The translations under genes were made by a program, and so were the position numbers. A stretch of DNA of 6,482 bases from JAHEJX01 sp041605955 (GTDB lineage: Bacteria; Actinomycetota; Acidimicrobiia; Spongiisociales; UBA5794), in the NCBI GenBank assembly GCA_041605955.1, contig JBFIXI010000120.1, forward strand, positions 1 through 6,482, written 5' to 3'. The notes under the pieces were generated by a model. That model was not told where the DNA came from. It ran no database searches and saw only the letters and a list, made by a program, of their open reading frames with translations. Below, in pieces: positions 1-5,823 of the stretch. Each line of letters starts with the position of its first letter. Position 1 is the first letter of the stretch.

Positions 1-54
1 CCTATCGGTCCCGAAGGTCCTATCGGTCCCGAAGGTCCTGCCGGTCCCACGGGC
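1..54 (+). repeat. 18-bp tandem repeat encoding Gly-X-Y triplets
   Basis: Bases 1-18 and 19-36 are identical copies of an 18-base unit encoding PIGPEG. Bases 37-54 are a diverged third unit encoding PAGPTG. The array probably continues to the left of the window. Perfect identity at the DNA level, synonymous positions included, points to recent unit duplication by slippage or recombination. Confidence 0.85.
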
Positions 55-486
55 CCATCCGGCGTTGACGGCACAGACGGAATCGTCACGACGCTCTACA
101 AGAACGAGAGCTTGGTCGACTACTTTCCCGCATACGGCCCGGATTACAGCGGCACGTACTGCATCGTCGGTCCGTACACCGCGGGCGCAGGCGAGACAGC
201 CATCCTGAACGGCTACATAGGCGGCCTCACAACGACGGATGCCACGCTCATCGCATGGCTCTCGACCAGCACCGATGGCGGGACTTCCTGGACACACGGA
301 GCCCAGACCTTTGCATCCGCTCCCGGTGCCACTTATGGTGCAGTCCAGGCGTCACTCAGCGGTGGCACACCCCTCGTTGCAGGGACCACGTACCACTTCG
401 GAACGACCGGAAACGACTACATCGGCGGGACATGGCAGAACTTCTTCGGCTCATGTGGGATCACCGTGATCATCGCGAGCTCGTGA
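1..486 (+). CDS. Collagen-like repeat protein, C-terminal part (5' end outside window)
   Basis: The frame is open from the first base and ends in TGA at 484-486, giving 161 visible residues. Residues 1-27 are nine unbroken Gly-X-Y triplets (PIGPEG twice, then PAGPTG, PSG, VDG, TDG), the signature of a bacterial collagen-like triple helix. Residues about 28-161 form a separate domain rich in Gly, Thr, Ser, Tyr and Trp with alternating hydrophobic residues, so probably mostly beta strand. It holds two cysteines, at about 54 and 152, which could form a disulfide. Bacterial collagen-like proteins are usually exported and surface-exposed, and a globular C-terminal domain often drives trimerisation; both points are family knowledge, since the signal peptide would lie off-window. 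A TTG at 112 could be read as a start, but the Gly-X-Y frame continues upstream without a break, so it is internal. The C-terminal domain is not one I can name. Confidence 0.85.
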   Translation, partial: PIGPEGPIGPEGPAGPTGPSGVDGTDGIVTTLYKNESLVDYFPAYGPDYSGTYCIVGPYTAGAGETAILNGYIGGLTTTDATLIAWLSTSTDGGTSWTHGAQTFASAPGATYGAVQASLSGGTPLVAGTTYHFGTTGNDYIGGTWQNFFGSCGITVIIASS

Positions 487-522
487 GCTCTCCGTCATGT
501 CAAGGACCGTAACCGACGATCG

Positions 523-550
523 AGGGGCCCCTGCTTCGGCAGGGGTTCCT
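523..550 (+). terminator. UUCG-tetraloop hairpin between convergent genes
   Basis: Bases 528-534 (CCCCTGC) pair exactly with 539-545 (GCAGGGG) around a TTCG loop. On the plus strand the stem extends to 12 pairs (523-534 with 539-550) through two G-U pairs. It starts 37 bases after the collagen-like gene stop and lies about 70 bases beyond the stop of the minus-strand acetyltransferase. There is no good T tract, so a bidirectional terminator or mRNA 3'-end stabiliser is inferred. The wobble pairs favour function on the plus strand. Confidence 0.6.
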
Positions 551-621
551 CCACGTTCCAGCGTGATGATCCAATGGCTGGCGAGCGGGGGCCGGTAGCC
601 CGGCGATTGGTGTTCTCGTCT

Positions 622-1233
622 TCAGGCTCTGTCTGGCTCGATCGGGCGTTCCATGGTCGTCGCTGCCGAGAAGCCCATTACCCGACGGAGGAACGGCACC
701 TTGTCGGTCTTGATCTCGATGAAACCCATCCGGTCATAGAGACGTCGGGCGGCCGGATTCGTGTCCACCACGTCGAGCCGGACGACTCGTTTGCCGTGCT
801 CCCGGGCGAGCTCAAACACGCGTGTCAGCAACATCTTGCCGATGCCGTGGCCGCGGCGGTCGGCCCGGACCACAATGCCATCCATCAGCAGGGCGTCGGG
901 TGGCGGCTTCCGGTGGAGGAGAGAAGCCCACATGGAACGCCGGATGCCACTCCACAATCCGAACTCCTTGATGATGTCACGGGCCTGTATGTTCGCCAGA
1001 GCTCGGCCCTCGAGGCTGAATCCGGCGATGCCGACCAGATCGTCACCCTGCAGGGCCGACACCGCCCGCTCCCGGTCGAGTCCCCGCTCGATCAATCCAA
1101 TCCCCCGATCCCGGGGCCCGATCGCATGGTCCAGCTTGCGTCCGAACGCATCCCAGTAGAGATTGGCGGCCGCCTGATGCTGCTCCTGGCCGAACCCGAG
1201 CTCGATCCGAACCGGTGAGTCTGAAGCGGTCAC
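622..1233 (-). CDS. GNAT-family N-acetyltransferase
   Basis: This 203-residue protein has the GNAT acetyl-CoA site. Motif A is DGIVVRADRRGHGIGKMLL (about residues 118-136), with the R-x-x-G-x-G pyrophosphate-binding turn in RRGHGIG. It is followed by a helix, the strand VVRLDVV, and the motif B segment NPAARRLYDRMGF (about 159-171). The N-terminal 110 residues carry the variable acceptor-binding half. GNAT enzymes transfer acetyl from acetyl-CoA to amines on small molecules, peptides or proteins; the substrate here cannot be read. The frame is open further upstream (to an ATG at 1461), but that extension lies inside the preceding membrane-protein gene and looks like low-quality Arg/Gly/Pro sequence. 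I therefore start at GTG 1233, 8 bases after that gene's stop, which suggests co-transcription and possible translational coupling. The ribosome binding site is weak (a G run about 13 bases upstream), so the exact start is uncertain. Confidence 0.85.
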   Translation of the reverse strand: MTASDSPVRIELGFGQEQHQAAANLYWDAFGRKLDHAIGPRDRGIGLIERGLDRERAVSALQGDDLVGIAGFSLEGRALANIQARDIIKEFGLWSGIRRSMWASLLHRKPPPDALLMDGIVVRADRRGHGIGKMLLTRVFELAREHGKRVVRLDVVDTNPAARRLYDRMGFIEIKTDKVPFLRRVMGFSAATTMERPIEPDRA

Positions 1234-1241
1234 GAAGGCAG

Positions 1242-1706
1242 TCAGGCCCCCGGCTTGAAGACCATGGCCCACACCACGACTAACAGAAACACCCATTCGA
1301 GGCTGGAGACCAGTCGCAGCCTGCGAAGGGCCGCCAGGGTCTCGTTGCTGAGCAATCCGTCGTCCTCGATACCCGCTCGCACGCGGCCGAGAATCTTGGG
1401 ATAAAAAGCCATACCGAGGCCGGCGCCGAGGGCTACTCCGAGGAATCCCAGCGAGATCCACGCCTCTGAGAAATCGATGCCGTCGCTTTCGATCACAAGC
1501 CAGATGCCGGCTACCAGGACGAGGATTCCAGCGGGGTTGAAGACTGCTTTCCCGGCGAACTCTCCGATCCTGGTGAGGCCGAGCACGGTGCCTTCATCCT
1601 GGGAGCGTTGCGCCCGCTCGAACATGACCCCGATCATGAAGGCCCCGCCCACCCATACGATGGCCGCCGCCACGTGGACAAACTTCAGTGTCTCAACAAG
1701 CGTCAT
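1242..1706 (-). CDS. Small four-helix integral membrane protein, DUF2269/CopD-like
   Basis: A 154-residue protein with four predicted membrane helices at about 8-28, 54-72, 84-103 and 132-151. The first helix, LKFVHVAAAIVWVGGAF, has the histidine followed by W-V-G-G typical of DUF2269 and related CopD-like proteins. In that broader superfamily such histidines can bind heme or metal, but no substrate is established for DUF2269, so the function is unknown. ATG at 1706 is chosen over an in-frame ATG at 1766 because it is preceded by a clear AGGGGAG a few bases upstream and puts the first helix near the N-terminus, as in the family. It is the first gene of a two-gene minus-strand operon with the acetyltransferase. 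The soluble loop between helices 1 and 2 is charged, and residues 104-131 are Arg-rich, likely cytoplasmic. Confidence 0.8.
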   Translation of the reverse strand: MTLVETLKFVHVAAAIVWVGGAFMIGVMFERAQRSQDEGTVLGLTRIGEFAGKAVFNPAGILVLVAGIWLVIESDGIDFSEAWISLGFLGVALGAGLGMAFYPKILGRVRAGIEDDGLLSNETLAALRRLRLVSSLEWVFLLVVVWAMVFKPGA

Positions 1707-1882
1707 GGGCTCCCCTGGGCTAGAAATGCACCTCAAATGTAGTCGGGGTATTCGCGGCCTCGCCACTCAATAATCGCGGCCTCCGCCTGCGGCTTCACAC
1801 ACTCTTTACACCCGCCAAACCGCCTGGGCACAGGTGCTGTCGAATAACTGACCGTACTGAACCAAGCGCAAGGAGCGGCGGC
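1707..1882. promoter_or_regulatory. Divergent intergenic region with 10-bp direct repeat
   Basis: These 176 bases separate the minus-strand DUF2269/GNAT operon from the plus-strand lipoprotein operon, so promoters for both should lie here. I see no convincing -35/-10 pair on either strand. The clearest structure is TCGCGGCCTC, present exactly at 1752-1761 and 1774-1783, a 22-base period or about two helical turns. That arrangement fits two sites for a dimeric regulator bound on one DNA face. The operator role is inferred. Confidence 0.35.
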
Positions 1883-2230
1883 ATGCGAAACACCAACTGG
1901 ATCGCAGTGATGCTTCTGGTCGTGGCGGCGGCGACGGCCGGCTGCGGGCAAAGGGCACCTGATCGGGCGGATTCGCCCGCCGGAGTGAGCCCGACGAGCC
2001 TGCAGCCGGTTGGGACCCCCGGCCCGACGACCTCCGAACCGATGGCAGTGCCTGCGCCCCGCGGGCCGGCCACGACCACCGCCACTCAACCGGTGGTGGA
2101 CGCCGGTTCGGACGTCGACGACGTCGAAGCATTGCTCGGGGACCTGGACCAGTCCCTCGCAGAGCTCGACCAGCTCCTGAACCAGGCGGCTGCCGTGATG
2201 GCAGCCGAGAAAGGGGAGATCCTCCCATGA
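1883..2230 (+). CDS. Small lipoprotein with C-terminal helix
   Basis: A 115-residue protein. AAGGAG at 1870-1875 lies 7 bases before the ATG and fixes the start. Residues 1-20 are a lipoprotein signal: a short N-terminus with one Arg, a hydrophobic core (IAVMLLVVAAA) and the lipobox TAGC with Cys21, so the mature protein should be lipid-anchored on the outer face of the membrane. Residues 22-73 are a Pro/Thr/Ser/Gly-rich flexible linker. Residues about 76-110 form an acidic amphipathic helix with leucines at regular spacing (DDVEALLGDLDQSLAELDQLL), probably a coiled coil or protein-docking helix. The stop overlaps the start of the next gene in ATGA, so the two are probably translationally coupled and act together. 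I do not recognise a named domain. A role as a membrane anchor for its secreted neighbour is inference from context. Confidence 0.8.
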   Translation: MRNTNWIAVMLLVVAAATAGCGQRAPDRADSPAGVSPTSLQPVGTPGPTTSEPMAVPAPRGPATTTATQPVVDAGSDVDDVEALLGDLDQSLAELDQLLNQAAAVMAAEKGEILP

Positions 2231-3000
2231 TGATGAAACGATTGACGACGGTGGCTCTTGCAGTCGCCATGCTGGCGGCGGTGCCCGGGGTTGCCGTGGC
2301 ACAGGAGGGAGCAACAGTCGACCGCCAGGCTCCGGCACGAAGCGCCGACGGGACTGCGGATGAGCGCCACGCCCAGTGGGTGGCAACCATCAAGGCCCGG
2401 GCATTGGAGGCGATCGACAAGCGGCTGGGCACTATCAGCGATCTCGAGGCGGCGATCGATCGATCGGAGACGGTGGCACAGGTTCACGCCGACCAGCTGC
2501 TCGGAGAGCTGCGAGAGGCCCAAGCCGGCCTCGAATCGCTTGCCGCTCAGATTCGGGCGGCCGAGGACATCGAGACGCTGCGACGGTTGATCCCGAGGAT
2601 CTTCGAGGACTTTCGGATCTACGCCATTGTGGCGCCCAAGGTTCACCTGGTGCTGGTGTCCGACGCGGCAGGCACGGTAGCCGATCGGTTGGGCATGGCG
2701 GCCGGCAGGCTCGGCGAGGTGCTCGACCGTCTCGAAGCGCGCGGTTTCGACGTGACCGATGCCGAGGCCCTGCTGGCTGAGATGGAGCGTCTGGTGGCTT
2801 CCGGCGCCGAGTCGGCCGCATCGGTCCCCGGCATGGTGCTCGACCTGACGCCCGCTGATTACCCCGGGTCCACCGAGACGATCCGGACGGCCCACTCGGT
2901 GCTCCAGGCGGCCGGATCACACCTCCGGGAAGCGGGAGAGACTGCCCAGGAGATCGTCCGATTCATCAAGAGCCTGGCCTCGGACGACACCGCCGGCTAG
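2227..3000 (+). CDS. Secreted alpha-helical protein, unknown function
   Basis: A 257-residue protein starting at the first of three consecutive ATG codons. AAGGGGAG at 2211-2218 is 8 bases upstream and the ATGA overlap couples it to the lipoprotein gene. Residues 1-25 are a Sec signal peptide (KR, hydrophobic core, AVA|QE at the predicted cleavage). Residues about 46-130 are long amphipathic helices rich in Ala, Leu, Glu and Arg, consistent with coiled coil. A conserved-looking short segment follows, FRIYAIVAPKVHLVLVSD (129-146). More helices run over 150-198 and 217-251, with the breaker LTPADYPG at 207-214 between them. From memory, similar secreted proteins with a 'Y-x-x-x-x-P-K-V-H' segment occur in many actinobacteria as hypothetical proteins; I know no function. 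There is no lipobox, LPxTG or membrane helix in the mature part, so it is probably released or held by the lipoprotein partner. Confidence 0.8.
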   Translation: MMMKRLTTVALAVAMLAAVPGVAVAQEGATVDRQAPARSADGTADERHAQWVATIKARALEAIDKRLGTISDLEAAIDRSETVAQVHADQLLGELREAQAGLESLAAQIRAAEDIETLRRLIPRIFEDFRIYAIVAPKVHLVLVSDAAGTVADRLGMAAGRLGEVLDRLEARGFDVTDAEALLAEMERLVASGAESAASVPGMVLDLTPADYPGSTETIRTAHSVLQAAGSHLREAGETAQEIVRFIKSLASDDTAG

Positions 3001-3017
3001 CTGCTTCGGAGAGTGGC

Positions 3018-3046
3018 AGGGAAGGGCGCCGCCGGCGCCCTTCCTT
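3018..3046 (+). terminator. Strong GC-rich hairpin terminator after the secreted-protein operon
   Basis: GGAAGGGCGCC at 3020-3030 pairs perfectly with GGCGCCCTTCC at 3034-3044 around a 3-base loop. Two more pairs (one G-U) extend it to 3018 and 3046. It begins 18 bases after the TAG of the upstream gene. The T-rich bases CTTCCTTC fall in and just after the descending arm rather than forming a separate U tract. Position and strength support intrinsic termination of the lipoprotein/secreted-protein transcript. Confidence 0.75.
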
Positions 3047-3059
3047 CGCGACGGGATGT

Positions 3060-3101
3060 CTGGCAGGCCGGAATGGGCCAAATGGACGTTTGATCTGCCA
3101 G
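3060..3101 (+). promoter_or_regulatory. Inverted repeat in the leader of the MgtC/DUF4010 gene
   Basis: CTGGCAG at 3060-3066 is the exact reverse complement of CTGCCAG at 3095-3101. Inside it CAAA (3079-3082) can pair with TTTG (3089-3092). The outer arm ends 5 bases before the ATG at 3106. It could be an operator or a leader-RNA structure affecting expression of the transporter-like gene. A 7-base inverted repeat can also occur by chance, so this is tentative. Confidence 0.25.
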
Positions 3102-3105
3102 GCAC

Positions 3106-4392
3106 ATGGGGAAGACTGAGGTCATGGAGGACAGCGGCGCCATCGTCACCGCCTTTGTGGCCGCAGCGGGCCTGGGGGCCATCATCGGCTTGGAGCGGCA
3201 GGTGCGGGGCGAAGAGAAGGACCCGTTGGAGGCGGACACGTACGCCGGGGTGAGGACCTTTGCCCTCTACGGTGCATGGGGAGCCGGAGCCGGGTTCCTG
3301 GGCGACCGGTTTGGAGCAACTGCGTTCCTCGTGGCGGCACTCGCCTTCGGCGCCCTGCTCGTGGCCAACTACGTCGGGGTGGGTGCGCGCACCGCCGATT
3401 GGGGCACCACAACCGAAGCTGCCGCTTTCATCACTTTCATCATCGGCACCCTTGCCTGGGCGAGTGAGTGGGTGCCGGCTGTGGCCCTGGCAGTGGGCAC
3501 CGCCTATTTGCTCCGATCCAAGGAGTTCTTCCACGGGCTGTCGCGCCGGTTTTCAGAGGACGACATTCGGGCCGTGCTTCAGTTCGCCGCCATAACAGCC
3601 GTGGTGCTGCCGCTCATCCCCGACGAGGAATTCGGCCCATTCGATGCGGTCAACCCCCGGAGGATCTGGCTGATGGTCATCTTCGTAGCAGGGATCGGCC
3701 TGGTGGGATACGTCTCCCTGCGGATTCTGGGTTCACGAGGCCTCACGCTCACAGGGCTCCTGGGCGGCCTCGTCTCCTCGACCGCGGTCACGCTGGGGTT
3801 CGCCCGCATGTCCAAGACCTCCCCCGCCAAACTGACCAATGCACTGGCTGCCGGCATCATTGCGGCCTCCGGGCTCATGTACGGGCGGGTGCTGGTGGAG
3901 GCGTTCGTCATCGAGCCAGAGCTCGGCAGACGGCTGGTGGTCCCACTCCTGGTCCTCTTCGTGCTCGTGGAGGGGGCCGCGGTCCTGTGGTGGAGGCGAT
4001 CCCAGCGCGGCACCAAGGGAGACCCCGATTTCAAGCTGAGCAACCCCCTCACGCTGACCTCCGCACTCCAGTTCGGTGCGCTGTACGGCGTCATCATCTT
4101 CGCCAGCAAGGCCCTCCTCGATCGCGCTTCCGAGGCGTCGCTCAACCTCATCGGCGCCGTCAGCGGCATCAACGACGTCGATGCGATCACACTGTCGACG
4201 GCCGACCTCGTCGAAAACTCCGGGCTCGATCCTCGAGTGGGAGCGCAGGTGGTGCTGGCCGCCGTGGCCGTCAACACGCTCGTGAAAGGAGGAATGGCCG
4301 TGGCGCTCGGCAACCGGCAGCTGGGAAAGAGCGTCGGCGCCACGCTGGGGGTTGCCGCCATGCTCTCGGGTATCGCCTGGCTGATGGTGTGA
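3106..4392 (+). CDS. MgtC/SapB-type membrane protein with DUF4010 domain
   Basis: A 428-residue, very hydrophobic protein with roughly eleven or more membrane helices. The N-terminal part (about 10-140) is MgtC-like: AAAGLGAIIGLERQ (19-32) and the GVRTFALYG motif (48-56) are the expected conserved segments. The C-terminal part (about 180-428) matches DUF4010 architecture, with GLLGGLVSSTAVTLGFARMS (217-236), LTLTSALQFGALYG (316-328 region) and SGINDVDAITLSTADL (353-368). Length is normal for this fusion. MgtC proteins are linked in other bacteria to Mg2+ limitation, phosphate control and survival in macrophages; the DUF4010 fusion has no settled function, and I infer only an integral membrane or transport-related role. 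The start is uncertain: ATG 3106 has a poor ribosome site, while ATG 3124 has GAGG but at very short spacing. It stands alone, after a terminator and before the tRNA fragment. Confidence 0.85.
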   Translation: MGKTEVMEDSGAIVTAFVAAAGLGAIIGLERQVRGEEKDPLEADTYAGVRTFALYGAWGAGAGFLGDRFGATAFLVAALAFGALLVANYVGVGARTADWGTTTEAAAFITFIIGTLAWASEWVPAVALAVGTAYLLRSKEFFHGLSRRFSEDDIRAVLQFAAITAVVLPLIPDEEFGPFDAVNPRRIWLMVIFVAGIGLVGYVSLRILGSRGLTLTGLLGGLVSSTAVTLGFARMSKTSPAKLTNALAAGIIAASGLMYGRVLVEAFVIEPELGRRLVVPLLVLFVLVEGAAVLWWRRSQRGTKGDPDFKLSNPLTLTSALQFGALYGVIIFASKALLDRASEASLNLIGAVSGINDVDAITLSTADLVENSGLDPRVGAQVVLAAVAVNTLVKGGMAVALGNRQLGKSVGATLGVAAMLSGIAWLMV

Positions 4393-4410
4393 GGACCGCC
4401 TGTGCGACAG

Positions 4411-4457
4411 CTCCGGGGGCGAGACTCGAACTCGCAACCTGCGGGTTAACAGTCCGT
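4411..4457 (-). pseudogene. 3' fragment of tRNA-Asn(GTT), possible attachment-site scar
   Basis: Read on the minus strand, this has a perfect five-pair T stem, GCGAG/CTCGC (4431-4435 with 4419-4423), around the loop TTCGAGT. Before it come a five-base variable loop, AGGTT, and the anticodon loop CTGTTAA (4446-4452) with the Asn anticodon GTT. After it come seven acceptor bases, CCCCGGA (4412-4418), and a G discriminator. The anticodon stem pairs at only three of five positions. No matching 5' acceptor strand (TCCGGGG) or D arm is found upstream on that strand, so this is not a functional tRNA. A fragment running from the anticodon loop to the 3' end is what tyrosine-recombinase elements leave as the second att site; decay of an old tRNA gene is the alternative. 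No integrase is in the window. Confidence 0.65.
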
Positions 4458-4499
4458 TCCAGGACTTTTCGTCGTCGCCTGGGGTTGCACCGCGAGAGT

Positions 4500-4509
4500 G
4501 AGGATCCTC
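4500..4509. repeat. 10-bp perfect palindrome upstream of the Gfo/Idh/MocA gene
   Basis: GAGGATCCTC is an exact palindrome 65 bases before the ATG at 4575, in the 182-base gap that also holds the tRNA fragment. It might be an operator half-structure for the downstream gene. Nothing else supports that, and no clear promoter is visible beside it. Confidence 0.25.
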
Positions 4510-4574
4510 TGGTGGGTCTTGTACATTCAGCGTCGTTCCGTCACCTCTATCGCAGCTAGGTCGAAGGAGAAACG

Positions 4575-5675
4575 ATGACAAAGCCATTGCGACTGGGTCT
4601 GGTCGGTGCCGACGCGACGGGCCGGGGGTGGGGTCCGGTGGCCCACATACCCGCAGTAGGCGGGATCGAACAGGTCGAGCTCGTTGCGCTGTGTACCAGT
4701 CGTCCCGAGTCGGCTGCGGCTGCCGGCGACGCCTACGGCATCGACCGCGTCTATCACGATGTCCGCGAGATGGCCGTCCAGCTGGATATCGACATCGTGT
4801 CCGTCGTGGTCAGGGTGCCCCATCATCATGAAGTGGTGATGGCTGCCCTCGAAGCCGGTAAACACGTCTTCTGCGAGTGGCCGCTCGGAGCCAACCTGGG
4901 CGAGGCGCAGGAGATGGCCGTCCTGGCACGAGCCAAGGGTGTCGTGACGGCGGTTGGGCTTCAGGGACGCCACGACCCGTCGCTCACCTACATCAAGGAG
5001 CTCCACGACGAGGGCTGGCTGGGTGACATTGTTTCGGTGAACGTGTCGTTGCTCGCCGGCGGTGCCGGGAAGAGCGATTCCCGCGCCGCATGGATGGGCA
5101 ACGCCGACAACGGCGCCAACTTCGTGACGATCGCCGCCGGCCACACCATCGACTACGTCGCCTACTGCGTGGGGCCCATGGCAGAGGTCTCAGCGTCGGT
5201 TGCCACTCAGGTTCCGCAGTGGCAGCTCGGTGACACCGGCGAGACGATCGACGTAGACGCACCCGACACCGTGCTGTTGAACGGCACTCTCGCCGGCGGC
5301 GGCCTCCTCTCGTTCCATGCGGCATCCGTTCCCTTCAACGGGAGCAACTGGCGCGTGGAGATCTACGGCACCAAAGGCACGATCGTGGCCGCCACGCCGG
5401 TGCTGCCCCAGATCAGCCCAATCACGCTGAAAGGCGCCCAGGGCGACGAGCCACTATCCGTGCTTCCGACTCCCCAACGCCTGATCGTCGCACCGGCCGC
5501 GGTCCCAGACGGACCGGCTCGCAACGTTGCCGGCGGCTACATCCGAATGGCCGAGGCGATCACGAAAGGCAACCGGTTCGACCCGGACTTCGACCACGCC
5601 CGGGGGCTTCACGAGCTGCTCGACGCACTGCAGCACTCCTCCGACGTTGGGCGCGCTGTGAAGCTCGACCGTTAG
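4575..5675 (+). CDS. Gfo/Idh/MocA-family oxidoreductase, Gal80-like (EWP) type
   Basis: A 366-residue protein of normal family length. AAGGAGA at 4564-4570 gives a clear start. Residues 1-120 are the NAD(P)-binding Rossmann half: LRLGLVGADATGRGWG (5-20), then a strand (VELVALC) and the segment VVVRVPHHHEVVMAALEAGKHV typical of the family. At the end of this half, the usual catalytic EKP motif is EWP (101-103, in CEWPLGANLGEAQEM). The C-terminal half is the beta-sheet substrate/oligomerisation domain, with the conserved AGHTIDYV (188-195; His190 and Asp193). EWP is characteristic, as far as I recall, of the branch containing fungal Gal80, where dehydrogenase activity is not the known role. Catalysis here may thus be altered or absent, with a sugar-linked or sensing role possible; the substrate cannot be read. 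It is apparently monocistronic, converging on the downstream dehydrogenase gene. Confidence 0.85.
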   Translation: MTKPLRLGLVGADATGRGWGPVAHIPAVGGIEQVELVALCTSRPESAAAAGDAYGIDRVYHDVREMAVQLDIDIVSVVVRVPHHHEVVMAALEAGKHVFCEWPLGANLGEAQEMAVLARAKGVVTAVGLQGRHDPSLTYIKELHDEGWLGDIVSVNVSLLAGGAGKSDSRAAWMGNADNGANFVTIAAGHTIDYVAYCVGPMAEVSASVATQVPQWQLGDTGETIDVDAPDTVLLNGTLAGGGLLSFHAASVPFNGSNWRVEIYGTKGTIVAATPVLPQISPITLKGAQGDEPLSVLPTPQRLIVAPAAVPDGPARNVAGGYIRMAEAITKGNRFDPDFDHARGLHELLDALQHSSDVGRAVKLDR

Positions 5676-5749
5676 AGCATGTCCCGTTCGGCTACCTGAC
5701 AGGACGCGCCGACCGCGCGACCGCGTTCCCAGGGTCACGGGGCCGATTC

Positions 5750-5767
5750 GTGGTTCGAACGAACCGC
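5750..5767. terminator. Short inverted repeat between convergent oxidoreductase genes
   Basis: GGTTCG at 5752-5757 and CGAACC at 5760-5765 are exact reverse complements separated by AA. One G-U and one G-C pair extend the stem outward to 5750 and 5767. It sits roughly midway in the 148-base gap between the stops of two converging genes, where a bidirectional terminator is expected. There is no T tract and the loop is tight, so the call is tentative. I see no gene in the rest of this gap. Confidence 0.35.
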
Positions 5768-5823
5768 AGCCGACCCAAAGGGCGGCTTACACACGTCGAT
5801 TGGTCTGGTTGGCCCTGAGGGAA

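Noticed and set aside
1..54. CRISPR-like repeat array
   Set aside because: Units are contiguous 18-mers without spacers and encode in-frame Gly-X-Y triplets.
574..1218. Plus-strand open frame of 214 codons
   Set aside because: It is antisense to the GNAT gene, whose acetyl-CoA motif is clear; the plus translation has no recognisable domain and no ribosome binding site.
1733..2432. Long minus-strand open frames opposite the lipoprotein gene
   Set aside because: They are Arg/Pro/Ser-rich shadow translations. The plus strand has a good ribosome site, lipobox and ATGA coupling.
4405..4500. A complete functional tRNA-Asn on the minus strand
   Set aside because: No 5' acceptor strand complementary to CCCCGGA, no D arm, and two mismatches in the anticodon stem.
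3468..4559. 363-codon plus-strand open frame overlapping the MgtC/DUF4010 gene
   Set aside because: The translation is Arg/Gly/His-rich and lacks hydrophobic pattern, typical of a GC-rich shadow frame; the overlapped frame has conserved family motifs.
5750..5767. GGTTCGAA read as a second tRNA T-loop remnant
   Set aside because: Flanking bases form neither a T stem of normal geometry nor an anticodon arm; the sequence is better explained as a simple inverted repeat.
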